This document shows positions 1 to 13,989 of a DNA stretch of 64,000 nt, piece after piece (position 1 is the stretch's first letter; the number at the start of each line of letters is the position of its first letter). Source of the stretch: Nomia melanderi (Eukaryota > Arthropoda > Insecta > Hymenoptera > Halictidae); the NCBI RefSeq assembly GCF_051020985.1, contig NW_027475351.1, forward strand, positions 1 to 64,000. Reading direction: 5' to 3'. The translations under genes were made by a program, and so were the position numbers. Below the pieces are notes generated by a model that saw only the letters and a program-made list of their open reading frames with translations, was not told the origin of the DNA and did not search any database.

Positions 1-2327
1 AAACAATATAAAACTATATAAAACATTATAAAACTGTATAAAACTATATAAAATTGTATAAAACTGTGTAAAAATAAATAAAACTATATAAAACTATATA
101 ATACTATATAAAACTATATAATACCATATAAAACTATATAAACCTATATAAAACTCTATAAAACTATATAAAACTATATAAAACTATATAAAACTATATA
201 AACCTAACAAAACTATATAAAACTATATAAAGCTATATAAAACTATATAAAACTATATAAAACCATATAAAACTATATAAAACTATATAAAACAATATAA
301 AACTATATAAAACCAACAAAACTATATAAAACTATGATAAAACTATATAAAACTTAATAAAACTAACAAAACTATATAAAACTATATAAAACCATATAAA
401 ACTATATAAAACAATACAAAACTATAGGAAACTCTACAAAAGTATATAACACTATATAAAACTATGTAAAACTAACAAAACTATATAAAACTATATAAAA
501 CCGTATAAAACTATATAAAACTATATAAAGCTATAATAAAACTAATAAAACTAGTAAAACTAAATAAAACCATATAAAACTGTATAAATCTACATAAAAC
601 TATATAAAACTATATAAAACTATATAAAACTCTATAAAACTATTTAAAACTATATAAAACTCTATAAAACTACATAAAATTATATAAAACTATATAAAAC
701 TCTATAAAACCATATAAAACTGTATAAATCTATATAAAACTATATAAAACTATATAAAACAATATAAAACTATATAAAACATTGTAAAACTGTATAAAAC
801 TATAAAAAACTGTATAAAACTGTATAAAACTATATAAAGCTAAATAAAACTATATAAAGCTATATAAAACTATATAAAACTATATAAAACAAATAAAGCT
901 ATATAAAACTACATAAAACCATATAAAACTATTCAAACTATACAAAACTATTCAAGACAATATAAAACTATATAAAACTATATAAATCTATATAAAACTA
1001 TGTTAACATATATAAAACTATGTAAAACTATATGAAACAAATAAAAGTATATAAAGCTATGTAAAACTATATAAAACTATATAAAACTATGTAAAACTAT
1101 ATAAAACTATATAAAAATATATAAAACAATGTAAAACTATATAAAAAAATATAAATCTATATAAAACTATGTGAAACTATATAAAACTAATAAAAGTATA
1201 TAAAACTATATAGTACTATATAAAACTATTTAAAACTATATAAAACTATATAATACTATATAAAACTAATAAAACTATATAAAACTAATAAAAGTATATA
1301 AAACTATATAGTACTATATAAAACTATTTAAAACTATGTAAAAAGAACAAACCTATATAAAACTACATAAAACTATATAAAACTATATAAAACTAACAAA
1401 ACTATATAAAACTATATAAAACTATATAAAACTATATAACGCTAATAAAACTATATAAAACTATATAAAACTATACAAAACTAAGAAAACTATATAAAAC
1501 TCTATAAAACTATGTAAAACTATATAAACCTATATAAAACTATATAAAACTAATAAAACTATATAAAACTATATAGTGAAATATAAAACTATATAAAACT
1601 ATATAAAACTATATAAAACTATATAAAACTAACAAAACTATATAAAACTATATAATACTAACAAAACTATGTAAAACTATATAAAACTATGTAAAAGTAA
1701 GAAAACTACATAAAACTATATAAATCTATATAAAACTATGTAAAACTAAAAAAAACTATATGAAACTATACAAACCTATATAAAACTACTAAAACTATAT
1801 AAAACTATATAAATCTATATACAACTATGTTAACCTATATAAAACTCTGTAAAACTATATGAAACAAATAAAAGTATATAAAATTATATAGAACCATATG
1901 ATAACTATATAAAACTATATAAAACTAATAAAACTATATAAAACTAACAAAACTATATAAAACTATATAACACTAACAAACCTATATGAAACTATATAAA
2001 ACTATATAAATCTATATAAAACTATGTAAAACTAAAAAAAACTATATGAAACTATACAAACCTATATAAAACTACTAAAACTATATAAAACTATATAAAT
2101 CTATATACAACTATGTTAACCTATATAAATCTCTGTAAAACTATATGAAACAAATAAAAGTATACAAAACTATATAGAACCATATGCTAACTATATAAAA
2201 CTATGTGAAACTAATAAAACTATACAAAACTATACAAAACTAAAAAAAACTACATAAAAGTAACAAAACTATATAAAACTATATACAACTATGTAAAACT
2301 ATGTAAAACTAATAAAACTATATTGAT
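1..2327 (+). repeat. AT-rich 10-bp minisatellite, left block, forward orientation
   Basis: The whole stretch is a tandem array of ACTATATAAA with 9-bp variants such as ACTAACAAA and ACTAATAAA, and point variants such as ACTGTATAAA or ACTATGTAAA. GC content is about 10%, and the + strand is almost free of G. I see no gene or interspersed element. A TATAAAA element recurs nearly every 10 bp, pointing rightward. The block continues past the window's left edge and gives way to the 175-bp satellite near 2328. Its orientation matches the AT block that starts at 39751. Confidence 0.97.
1721..2216 (+). repeat. 286-bp-offset duplication in the left AT block
   Basis: About 210 bp at 1721-1930 recurs at 2007-2216. 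Both copies carry the same ordered rare variants: a run of eight A after ACT, CAAACCTATA, ACTACTAAAA, a GTTAACC segment, CTCTGTAAAA, and a GAACCATATG segment. The shared order of rare units shows a block duplication rather than independent mutation. A related but less complete series occurs near 990-1050. Confidence 0.8.
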
Positions 2328-3570
2328 ACTTTGATTTATAGCGCTATCGCTAATAGCACCCGAGATTTCACCAGATATATATTTGATTTTTCCCTGACCC
2401 TGACAGACCGGCCCCATGAGACGGTGATTTTCTCGGCCCCTGGTGGTCCGAGGTCGATCCCGCTGCTCTGATTCATGCGCCAGGGCCTCCTGCAGACAAT
2501 GCACTTTGGTTTATTGCGCTATCTGTAATAGCACCCGAGATATCATCACATACATCCTGGATTTTTACATGACCTTGGGTTTCCTGCCCCATGTGTCGGA
2601 GGTTTTCTCGGCCCCTGGTGGTCCGAGGTCGTTCCCGCTGCACACATTCATGCGCCAGGGCCTCCCATAGATAATTCACTTTGGTTTATTGCGCTATCTG
2701 TAATATCTCCTGAGATATCACCAGATATATATTGGATTTTTCCTTGAGCCGGAGTGTCCGGCCTCATGAAACGGTGGTTTTCTCGGCCCCTGGTGGTCCG
2801 AGGTCGTTCCCTCTACACAGGTTCATGCGCCATGGCTTCCTGTAGACAATGCACTTTGATTTATCGCGCTATCTGTAATAGCACCCAAGATATCACCAGA
2901 TATATGCCGGATTTTTACATGACCTTGGGCGACGGATACAGAAAAGCTGTAATTTTCTCGGCCCCTGGTGGTCCGAGGTAGTTCACGCTGCACAGATTCA
3001 TGCGCCAGAGCCTCCTGTAGATAATTCACTTTGATTTATTGCGCTATCTCTAATAGCACCCAAGATATCACCAGATATATGCTGGATTTATCCCTGACCA
3101 TGATTGTCCGGCCCCATGTGTCGATGGTTTTCTCGGTCCCTCGTGGTCCGAGGTCGTTCCCGCTGCACAGATTCATGCGCCAGGGCCCCCTGCAGATAAT
3201 TCACTTTTGTTTAGTGCGCTATCTGTTAGAGCACCCAAGATATCACCAGATATATATTGGATTTTCCCCTTACCCTGAGTGTCCGGCCCCATGCGTCGGT
3301 GGTTCTATCGACCCCTGGTGGTCCAAGGCCGTTCCAGCGGCCCAGATTCATGCGCCAGGGCCTCCTGCAGATAATTCACTTTGGTTTATTGCGCCATCTT
3401 TAATACCACCCGAGATATCACCAGATATATGCCGGATTTTTACATGACCTTGGGCGACGGATACCGAAAAGCTGTAATTTTCGCGGCCCCTGGTGGTCCG
3501 AGGTCGTTCCCGCTGCACAGATTCATGCGCCAGGGACTCCTGCAGACAATGCACTTTGGTTTATTGCGCT
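2328..3570 (+). repeat. Left-edge satellite monomers, more diverged
   Basis: The array opens with a partial unit after the AT block. Several early units carry B-type blocks: about 2905-2955 and 3435-3485 have GGGCGACGGATAC followed by AAAGCTG. The unit at 2561-2610 is a hybrid with a B-type start (TTTTACATGACCTTGGGT) and an A-type end (CCCCATGTGTCGG). The first unit (about 2367-2476) shares the ATATATTTGATTTTT and GACAGACCGG variants with units at 4645 and 33507. Confidence 0.8.
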
Positions 3571-4620
3571 ATCTCTAATAGCACCCGAGATACCACCAGA
3601 TATATATTGGATTTTTCCCTGTCCCTGACAGTCCGGCCCCATGTGTCGATGGTTTTCTCGGTCCCTCGTGGTCCGAGGTCGATCCCGCTGAACAGTTTCA
3701 TGCGCGAGGGCCACCTACAGACAATGCACTTTGATTTATTGCGCTATATCTAATAGAACCCGAGATATCACCAGATATATATCGGATTTTTCCCTGACCC
3801 TGACAGTCCGACCCCATGAGACGGTGGTTTTCTCAGCCCCTAGTGGTCCGAGGTCGTTCCCACTGCACAGATTCATGCGCCAGGGCATCCTGCAGACAAT
3901 GCACTTTGACTTATTGCGCTATCTGTAATAGCACCCGAAATATCACCAGATTTATATTGGATTTTACACTGACCCTGAGTGTCCGACCCCATGAGACGGT
4001 CGTTTTCTCGGCCCCTGGTGGTCCGAGGTCGTCCCCGCTGCACAGATTCATGCGCCAGGGCCTCCTGCAGATAATTTACTTTGTTTTATTGCGCTATCTC
4101 TAATAGCACCCGAGATATCACCAGATATATATTGGATTTTTCCCTGACCCTGACAGTCCGGCCCCATGTGTCGATGGTTTTCTCGGTCCCTCGTGGTCCG
4201 AGGTCGATCCCGCTGAATAGTTTCATGCGCGAGGGCCACCTACAGACAATGCACTTTGATTTATTGCGCTATCTCTAATAGAACCCGAGATATCACCAGA
4301 TATATATCGGATTTTTCCCTGACCCTGACAGTCCGACCCCATGAGACGGTGGTTTTCTCAGCCCCTAGTGGTCCGAGGTCGTTCCCACTGCACAGATTCA
4401 TGCGCCAGGGCCTCCTGCAGACAATGCACTTTGACTTATTGCGCTATCTGTAATATCACCCGAGATATCACCAGATTTATATTGGATTTTTCCCTGACCC
4501 AGAGTGTCCGACCCCATGAGACGGTGGTTTCCTCGGCCCCTGGTGGTCCGAGGTCGTTCCCGCTGCACAGATTCGTGCGCCAGGGCCTCCTGCAGACAAT
4601 GCACTTTGATTTATTGCGCC
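3571..4620 (+). repeat. 525-bp (three-monomer) tandem duplication
   Basis: Copies at about 3571-4095 and 4096-4620 share rare markers at 525-bp spacing: GATCCCGCTGAA followed by AGTTTCATGCGCGAGGGC, the variant TATATATCGG, TCTCAGCCCCTAGTGG, and GTTCCCACTGCAC. A scatter of single-base differences between copies shows it is not the most recent event in the array. Confidence 0.85.
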
Positions 4621-7600
4621 ATCTCTAATAGCACCCGAGAGATCACCAGATATATATTTGATTTTTCCCTGACCCTGACAGACCGGCCCCATGAGACGGT
4701 GATTTTCTCGGCCGCTGGTGGTCCGAGGTCGATCCCGCTGCACATATTCATGCGCCAGGGCCTCCTACAGACAATGCACTTTGATTTATTGCGCTATCTG
4801 TAATAGCACCCGAGATATCACCAGATATATATTGGATTTTTCCCTGACCCTGAGTGTCCGACCCCACGGGACGGTGGTTTTCTCGGCCCCTGGTTGTCCG
4901 AGGTCGTTCCCGCTGCACAGATTCATGCGCCAGGGCCTCCTGTAGACAATGCACTTTGATTTATTTCGCTATCTCTAATAGCACCCGAGATATCACCAGA
5001 TATATATTGGATATTTCCCCGACCCTGTGTGTCCGACCCCATGAGACGGTGGTTTTCTCGGCCCCTGGTGGTCCGAGGTCGATCCCGCTGCACAAATTCT
5101 TTCGCCGGGGCCTCCTGCAGACAATGCACTTTGATTTATTGCGCTATCTCTAATAGCACCCGAGATATCACCAGACATATATTGGATTTTTCCCTGACCC
5201 TGTGTGTCCGACCCCATGAGACTGTGGTTTTCTCGGCCCCTGGTGGTCCGAGGTCGATCCCGCTGCACAGATTCATGCGCCAGGGCCTCCTACAGACAAT
5301 GCACTTTGATTTATTTCGCTATCTCTTATAGCACCCGAGATATCACCTGATATATATTGGATTTTTCCCCGACCCTGTGTGTCCGACCCCATGAGACGGT
5401 GGTTTTCTCGGCCCCTGGTGGTCCGAGGTCGTTCCCGCTGCACAGATTCATGCGCCAGGGCATCCTGCAGACAATGCACTTCGGTTGATTGCGCTATCTC
5501 TAATAGCACCCCAGATATCACCAGATATATATAGGATTTTTCCCTGACCCTGACAGTCCGGCCCCATGAGACGGTGGTTTTCTCGGCCCCTGGTGGTCCG
5601 AGGTCGTTTCCGCTGCACAGATTCATGCGCCAGGGCCTCCCATAGATAATTCACTTTGGTTTATTGCGCTATCTCTAATAGCACCCGAGATATCATCTGA
5701 TATATATTGGATTTTTCCCTGACCCTGACAGTCCGGCCCCATGTGTCGGTGGTTTTCTCGGCCCCTGGTGGTCCGAGGTCGTTCCCGCTGCGCAGGTTCA
5801 TGCGCCAGGGCCTCCTGCAGATAATTCACTTTGATTTATTTTGCTATCTCTAATGGCACCCGAGATATCACCGGATATATATTGGATTTTTCCCTGACCC
5901 TGACAGTCCGGCCCCATGTGTCGGTGATTTTCTCGGCCCCCCGTGGTCCGAGGTCGATCCCGCTGCACAGATTCATGCGCCAGGGCCTCCTGCAGACAAT
6001 GCACTTTGATTTATTGCGCTATTTGTAATAGCACCCGAGGCAACACCATATATATATTGGATTTTGCCCTGACCCTGAGTGTCCTGGCCCATGAGACGGT
6101 GGTTTTCTCGGCCCCTGGTGGACCGAGGTCGATCCCGCTGCACAGATTCATGCGCCAGGGTCTCCTACAGACAATGCTCTTTAATTTATTTCGCTATCTG
6201 TAATAATACCCGAGATATCACCGGATATATATTGGATTTTTCCCTGACCCTGACAGTCCGACCCCATGAGACGGTGGTTTTCTACGCCCCTTGTGGTCCG
6301 GGGTCGTTCCCGGTGAACAGATTCATGCGCCAGGGCCTCCTACAGACAATGCACTTTGATTTATTGCGCTATCTCTAATAGCACCCGAGATATCACCAGA
6401 TATATATTGGATTTTTCCCTGACCCTGAGTGTCCGACCCCATGAGACGGTGGTTTTCTCGGCCCCTGGTGCTCCGAGGTCGTTCCCGCTGCACAGATTCA
6501 TGCGCCAGGGCCTCCTGCAGATAATTCACTTTGGTTTATTGCGCTATCTGTAATAGCACCCGAGATATCACCAGATATATATTGGATTTTTCCCTGACCC
6601 TGAGTGTCCGACCCCGTGAGACGGTGGTTTTCTCGGCCCCTGGTGGTCCGGGGTCGTTCCCGCTGCACAGATTCATGCGCCAGGGCCTCCTGCAGGCAAT
6701 GCACTTTGGTTTATTGCGATATCTCTAATAGCACCCCAGATATCACCAGATATATATTGGATTTTCCCCTGACCCTGACAGTCCGGCTCCATGAGACGGT
6801 GATTTTCTCGGCCCCTGGTGGTCCGAGGTCGATCCCGCTGCACAGATTCATGCGCCAGGGCTTCCTACAGACAATGCACTTTGATTTATTGCGCTATCTG
6901 TAATAGCACCCGAGATATCACCAGATATATATTGGATTTTTCCCTGACCCTGACAGACAGGCCCCATGAGACGGTGATTTTCTCGGTCCCTGGTGGTCCG
7001 AGGTCGATCCCGCTGCACAGATTCATACGCCAGGGCCTCCTACAGACAATAGACTTTGATTTATTGCGCTATCTATAATAGCACCCGAGATATCACCAGA
7101 TATATATTGGATTTTTCCCTGACCCTGAGTGCCCGGCCCCATGTTTCGGTGGTTTTCTCGGCCCCTGGTGGCCCGAGGTCGATCCCGCTGCACAGATTCA
7201 TGCGCCAGGGCCTCCTGCAGACAATGCACTTTGGTTGATTGCGCTATCTCTAATAGCACCCCAGATATCACCAGATATATATTGGATTTTTCCCTGACCC
7301 TGAGTGTCCGGGCCCATGAGACGGTGGTTTTCTCGGCCCCTGGTGGTCCGAGGTCGCTCCCGCTGCACAGATTCATGCGGCAGGGCCCCCTGCAGATAAT
7401 TCACTTTGATTTATTGCGCTATCTCTAATAGCACCCGAGATATCACCAGATATATATTGGATGTTCCCCTGACGCTGACAGTCCGGCCCCATGAGACGGT
7501 GATTTTCTCGGCCCGTGGTGGTCCGAGGTCGTTCCCGCTGCACAGATTCATGCGCCAGGGCCTCCTGCAGATAATTCACTTTGGTTTATTGCGCTATCTG

Positions 7601-10137
7601 TAATAGCACCCGAGATATCACCAGATATATATTGGATTTTTCCCTGACCCTGAGTGTCCGACCCCGTGAGACGGTGGTTTTCTCGGCCCCTGGTGGTCCG
7701 GGGTCGATCCCGCTGCACAGCTTCATGCGCCAGGGCTTCCTACAGACAATGCACTTTGATTTATTGCGCTATCTGTAATAGCACCCGAGATATCACCAGA
7801 GATGTAATGGATTTTTCCTTGACCCTGACAGTCCGGCCCCATATGTCGATGGTTCTCTCGGTACCTCGTGGTCCGAGGTCGATCCCGCTGCACAGATTCA
7901 TGCGCCAGTGCAGCCTGCAGACAATTCACTTTGGTTTATTGCGCTATCTGTAATAGCACCCGACATATCACCAGATATATATTGGATTTTTCCCTGAACC
8001 TGACAGACCGGCCCAATGTGTCGGTGGTTTTCTCGGCCCCTGGTGGTCCGAGGTCGTTCCAGCTGCGCAGATTCATGCGCCAGGGCCCCCTGCAGATAAT
8101 TCACTTTGGTTCAGTGCGCTATCTGTAAGAGCACCCGAAATATCACCAGATATATATTAGATTTTTCCCTGACCCTGACAGTCCGGCCACATGAGACGGT
8201 GATTATCTCGGCCCCTGGTTGTCCGAGGTCGATCCCGCTGCACAGGTTCATGCGCCAGGGGTTCCTGCAGACTATTCACATTCGTTTATTGCGCTATCTG
8301 TAATAGCACCCGAGATATCACTAGATATATGCTGGATTTTTACATGACCTTGGGTGACGGATTCCGAATATCTGTAATTTTCTCGGCGCCTGGTGGTCCG
8401 AGGTCGTTCCCGCTGCACAGATTCATGCGCCAGAGCCGCCTGCAGATAATTCACTTTGGTTTATTGCGCTATCTGTAATTGCACCCGAGATATCACCAGA
8501 TATATATTAGATTTTTCCCTGACCCTGAGTTTCGACCCCATGAGACGGTGGTTTTCTCGGCCCCTGGTGGTCCGAGGTCCTTCCCGATGCACAGATTCAT
8601 GCGCCAGGGCCTGCTGCAGACAATGCACTTTGGTTTATTGCGCTATCTCTAATAGCACCCGAGATATCACCAGATATATATATGATTTTTCCCTGACACT
8701 GAGTGTCCGGCCCCATGAGACGGTAGTTTTCTCGGCCCCTGGAGGTCCGAGGTCGTTCCCGCTGCACAGATTCATGCGCCAGGGCCTCCTACAGACAATG
8801 CTCTTTTATTTATTGCGCTATCTGCAATAGCACCCGAGATATCACCAGATATATATTGGATTTTTCCCTGACCCTGAGTGTCCGACCCCATGAGACTGTG
8901 GTTTTCTCGGCGCCTGGTGGTCCGCGGTCGTTCCCGCTGCACAGATTCATGTGCCAGGGCCCCCTGCAGATAATTCACTTTGGTTTAGTGCGCTATCTGT
9001 AAGAGCACCCGAGATATCCCCAGATAATTATTGGATTTTTACCTGACCCTGAGTGCCCGGCCCCATGATTCGGTGGTTTTCTCGACCCCTGGTGGTCCGC
9101 GGTCGTTCCCGCTGCACAGATTCATGCGCCAGAGCTTCCTGCAGACAATTCACTTTGGTTTATTGCGCTATCTGTAATAGCACCCGAGATATCACCAGAT
9201 ATGTGCTAGATTTTTAAATGACCTTGGGTGACGGATTCCGAATATCTTTAATTTTCTCGGCCCCTGGTGGTCCGAGGTCGTTCCCGCTGCACTGATTCAT
9301 GCGCCAGGGCCTCCTACAGACAATGCACTTTCATTTATTACGCTATCTGCAACAGCACCCGAGATATCACCAGATATATATTGGATTTTTCCCTGTCCCT
9401 GAGTGTCCAGCCCCATGAGACGCTAGTTTTCTCGGCCCCTGGTGGTCCGAGGTCGATCCCGCTGCACAGATTCATGCGCCAGGGCAGCCTGCAGACAATT
9501 CACTTTGGTTTATTGCGCTATCTGTAATAGCACCCGAGATATCACCAGATATATATTAGATTTTTCCCTGACCCTGACAGTCCGGCCACATGAGACGGTG
9601 ATTATCTCGGCCCCTGGTTGTCCGAGGTCGATCCCGCTGCACAGATTCATGCGGCAGGGCGTCCTACAGACAACGCACATGGATTTATTGCGCTATCTGA
9701 AACAGCACCCGAGATATCCCCAGATATATATTGGATTTTTCCCTGACCCTGAGAGCCCGGCCCCATGTTTCGGTGGTTTTCTCGACCCCTGGTGGTCCGC
9801 GGTCGTTCCCGCTGCACAGATTCATGCGCCAGAGCTTCCTACAGACAACGCACATTGATTTATTGCGGTATCTGTAATAGCACCCGAGATATCACCATAC
9901 ATATATTGGATTTTCCCCTGACCCTGAGTGTCCGGCCCCATGAGACGGTGATATTCTCGGCCCCTGGTGGTCCGAGGTCGTTCCCGCTGCACAGATTCAT
10001 GTGCCAGGGCCCCCTGCAGATAATTCACTTTGGTTTAGTGCGCTATCTGTAAGGGCACCCGAGATATCACCAGATATATATTAGATTTTTCCCTGACCCT
10101 GACAGTCCGGCCACATGAGACGGTGATTTTCTCGGCC
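4621..10137 (+). repeat. Satellite array segment with interleaved shared variants
   Basis: About 31 monomers, mainly type A. A unit with GGCCACATGAG and GATTATCTCGG occurs at about 8131-8244 and 9531-9647 (offset 1399). A unit with GATATCCCCAG, TTCTCGACCCC and GGTCCGCGGTCG occurs at 9010-9150 and 9710-9852 (offset 700). B-type blocks lie near 8325-8385 and 9200-9260. The segment 7795-8100 has a close relative at 17758-18060 (offset 9963), with a third GAGATGTAA copy at 20389. I see no gene in the segment. Confidence 0.85.
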
Positions 10138-12229
10138 CCTGGTGGTCCGAGGTCGTTCCCGCTGCACAGATTCAGGCGCCAGGGCCTGCTGCAGACAATG
10201 CACTTTGATTTATTGCGCTATCTGTAATAGCACCCGAGATATCACCAGATATATATTGGATTTTTCCTTGACCCTGAGTTTCGACCCCATGAGACGGTAG
10301 TTTTCTCGGCCCCTGGAGGTCCGAGGTCGTTCCCGCTGCACAGATTCATGCGCCAGGGCCTCCTACAGACAATGCTCTTTCATTTATTGCGCTATCTGCA
10401 ATAGCACCCGAGATATCACCAGATATATATTGGATTTTTCCCTGACCCTGAGTGTCCGACCCCATGAGACGGTGGTTTTCTCGGCGCCTGGTGGTCCGAG
10501 GTCGTTCCCGCTGCACAGATTCATGCGCCAGTGCCTCCTGCAGATAATTCACTTTGGTTTATTGCGCTATCTCTAATAGCACCCGAGATATCACCAGATA
10601 TATATTGTATTTTTCCCTGACCCTGAGTTTCGAACCCATGAGACGGTGGTTTTCTCGGCCCCTTGTGGTCCGTGGTCGATCCCGCTGCACAGATTCATGC
10701 GCCAGGGCCTCCTGCAGATAATTCACTTTGGTTTATTGCGCTATCTCTAATAACACACGAGATATCACCAGATATATATTGGATTTTTCCCTGACCCTGA
10801 GTGTCCGGCCCCATGAGACGGTGGTTTTTCGGCCCCTGGTGGTCCGCGGTCGTTCCCGCTGCACAGATTCATGTGCCAGGGCCCCCTGCAGATAATTCAC
10901 TTTGGTTTATTGCGCTATCTGTAATAGCACCCGAGATATCACCAGATATGTGCTAGATTTTTACAAGACCTTGGGTGACGGATTCCGAATATCTTTAATT
11001 TTCTCGGCCCCTGGTGGCCCGAGGTCGTTCCCGCTGCACAGATTCAGGCGCCAGGGCCTCCTACAGACAATGCTCTTTCATTTGTTGCGCTATCTGTAAT
11101 AGCACCCGAGATATCACCAGATATATATTGGATTTTTCCCTGACCCTGAGTTTCGACTCCTTGAGACGGTGGTTTTCCCGGCCCCCGGTGGTCCGAGGTC
11201 GTTCCCGCTGCACAGATTCAGGCGCCAGGGCCTGCTGCAGACAATGCACTTTGATTTATTGCGCTATCTGTAATAGCACCCGAGATATCACCAGATATAT
11301 ATTGGATTTTTCCTTGACCCTGAGTTTCGACCCCATGAGACGGTAGTTTTCTCGGCCCCTGGAGGTCCGAGGTCGTTCCCGCTGCACAGATTCATGCGCC
11401 AGGGCCTCCTACAGACAATGCTCTTTCATTTATTGCGCTATCTGCAATAGCACCCGAGATATCACCAGATATATATTGGATTTTTCCCTGACCCTGAGTG
11501 TCCGACCCCATGAGACGGTGGTTTTCTCGGCGCCTGGTGGTCCGAGGTCGTTCCCGCTGCACAGATTCATGCGCCAGTGCCTCCTGCAGATAATTCACTT
11601 TGGTTTATTGCGCTATCTCTAATAGCACCCGAGATATCACCAGATATATATTGTATTTTTCCCTGACCCTGAGTTTCGAACCCATGAGACGGTGGTTTTC
11701 TCGGCCCCTTGTGGTCCGTGGTCGATCCCGCTGCACAGATTCATGCGCCAGGGCCTCCTGCAGATAATTCACTTTGGTTTATTGCGCTATCTCTAATAAC
11801 ACACGAGATATCACCAGATATATATTGGATTTTTCCCTGACCCTGAGTGTCCGGCCCCATGAGACGGTGGTTTTTCGGCCCCTGGTGGTCCGCGGTCGTT
11901 CCCGCTGCACAGATTCATGTGCCAGGGCCCCCTGCAGATAATTCACTTTGGTTTATTGCGCTATCTGTAATAGCACCCGAGATATCACCAGATATGTGCT
12001 AGATTTTTACAAGACCTTGGGTGACGGATTCCGAATATCTTTAATTTTCTCGGCCCCTGGTGGCCCGAGGTCGTTCCCGCTGCACAGATTCAGGCGCCAG
12101 GGCCTCCTACAGACAATGCTCTTTCATTTGTTGCGCTATCTGTAATAGCACCCGAGATATCACCAGATATATATTGGATTTTTCCCTGACCCTGAGTTTC
12201 GACTCCTTGAGACGGTGGTTTTCCCGGCC
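10138..12229 (+). repeat. 1046-bp (six-monomer) tandem duplication, near identical
   Basis: Copies at about 10138-11183 and 11184-12229 match at an offset of 1046 bp, six monomers minus 4 bp. Shared markers include TTCAGGCGCCAGGGCC, GAGTTTCGACCCC, CTCTTTCATTTATTGC, CTGCAATAGCAC, GTATTTTTCCC, CCTTGTGGTCCGTGG, the short GGTGGTTTTTCGG deletion and the B-type GTGCTAGATTTTTACAAG. By eye I find almost no differences, so the duplication is recent or conversion-homogenised. Part of this block also resembles 8720-8980 (offset about 1574). Confidence 0.88.
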
Positions 12230-12816
12230 CCCGGTGGTCCGAGGTCCTTCCCGCTGCACAGATTCATGCGCCAGGGCCTGCTGCAGATAATGCACTTTGA
12301 TTTATTGCGCTATCTCTAATAGCACCCGATATATCACCATATATATATATATGATTTTTCCCTGTCCCTGAGTGTCCGGCCCCATGAGACTGTAGTTTTC
12401 CCGGCCTCTGGTGGTCCGAGGTCGTTCACGCTGCACAGATTCATGCGCCAGGACCTTCTACAGACAATGCACTTTGATTTATTGCGCTATTTGTAATAGC
12501 ACCCGAGATATCCCCAGATATATATTGGATTTTTCCCTGACCCTGAGTGTCCGACGCCATGGGACGGTGGTTTTCTCGGCCCCTGGTGGTCCGAGGTCGA
12601 TCCCGCTGCACAGATTCATGCGCCAGTTCCTCCAACAGACAATGCACTTTGATTTATTGCGCTATTTGTAATAGCACCCGAGATATCACCAGATATATAT
12701 TGGATTTTTCCCTGATCCTGAGTGTCCGGCCCCATGAGACGGTAGTTTTCTCGGCCTCTGGTGGTCCGAGGTCGTTCACGCTGCACAGATTCATGCGCCA
12801 GGACCTCCTACAGACA

Positions 12817-13866
12817 ATGCACTTTGATTTATTGCGCTATTTGTAATAGCACCCGAGATATCCCCAGATATATATTGGATTTTTCACTGATCCTGAGTGT
12901 CTGACCCCATGAGACGGTGGTTTTCTCGGCCCCTGGTGGTCCGAGGTCGTTCCCGCTGCACAGATTCATGCCCCAGGGCCTCCTGCAGACAATGCACTTT
13001 GATTTATTGCGCTATCTCTAATAGCACCCGAGATATCACCAGATATATATTGGATTTTCCCCTGACCCTGAGTGTCCGACCCCATGAGACGGTGGTTTTC
13101 TCGGCCCCTGGTGGTCCGAGCTCGTTCCCGCTGCACAGATGCATGCGCCAGGGCCGCCTGCAGACAATGCACTTTGATTTATTTCGCTATCTCTAATAGC
13201 ACCCCAGATATCACCGGATATATATTGGATTTTTCCCTGACCCTGACAGTCCGGCCCCATGTGTCGGTGGTTTTCTCGGCCCCTGGTGGTCCGAGGTCGT
13301 TCCCGCTGCGCAGGTTCATGCGCCAGGGTCTCCTACAGACAATGCACTTTGATTTATTGCGCTATTTGTAATAGCACCCGAGATATCCCCAGATATATAT
13401 TGGATTTTTCACTGATCCTGAGTGTCTGACCCCATGAGACGGTGGTTTTCTCGGCCCCTGGTGGTCCGAGGTCGTTCCCGCTGCACAGATTCATGCCCCA
13501 GGGCCTCCTGCAGACAATGCACTTTGATTTATTGCGCTATCTCTAATAGCACCCGAGATATCACCAGATATATATTGGATTTTCCCCTGACCCTGAGTGT
13601 CCGACCCCATGAGACGGTGGTTTTCTCGGCCCCTGGTGGTCCGAGCTCGTTCCCGCTGCACAGATGCATGCGCCAGGGCCGCCTGCAGACAATGCACTTT
13701 GATTTATTTCGCTATCTCTAATAGCACCCCAGATATCACCGGATATATATTGGATTTTTCCCTGACCCTGACAGTCCGGCCCCATGTGTCGGTGGTTTTC
13801 TCGGCCCCTGGTGGTCCGAGGTCGTTCCCGCTGCGCAGGTTCATGCGCCAGGGTCTCCTACAGACA
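12817..13866 (+). repeat. 525-bp tandem duplication, near identical
   Basis: Two three-monomer copies, about 12817-13341 and 13342-13866, carry the same rare changes in order: GATATCCCCAG with TTTTTCACTGATCC, GAGTGTCTGACC, CATGCCCCAGGGCC, CCGAGCTCGTTCC, CAGATGCATGCGCC, and GCGCAGGTTCATG. No difference is evident by eye within the core. Confidence 0.88.
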
Positions 13867-13989
13867 ATGCACTTTGATTTATTGCGCTATTAGTAATAGC
13901 ACACGAGATAACACCATATATATATTGGATTTTTCTCCGACCCTGGGTGTCCTGCCCAATGTGTCGGTGATTTTCTCGGCCCCTGGTGG

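Noticed and set aside
1..2327. A bacterial or mitochondrial AT-rich control region
   Set aside because: No genes, tRNAs or rRNAs flank it, and the same array continues for tens of kilobases beyond the satellite with higher-order duplication typical of eukaryotic heterochromatin.
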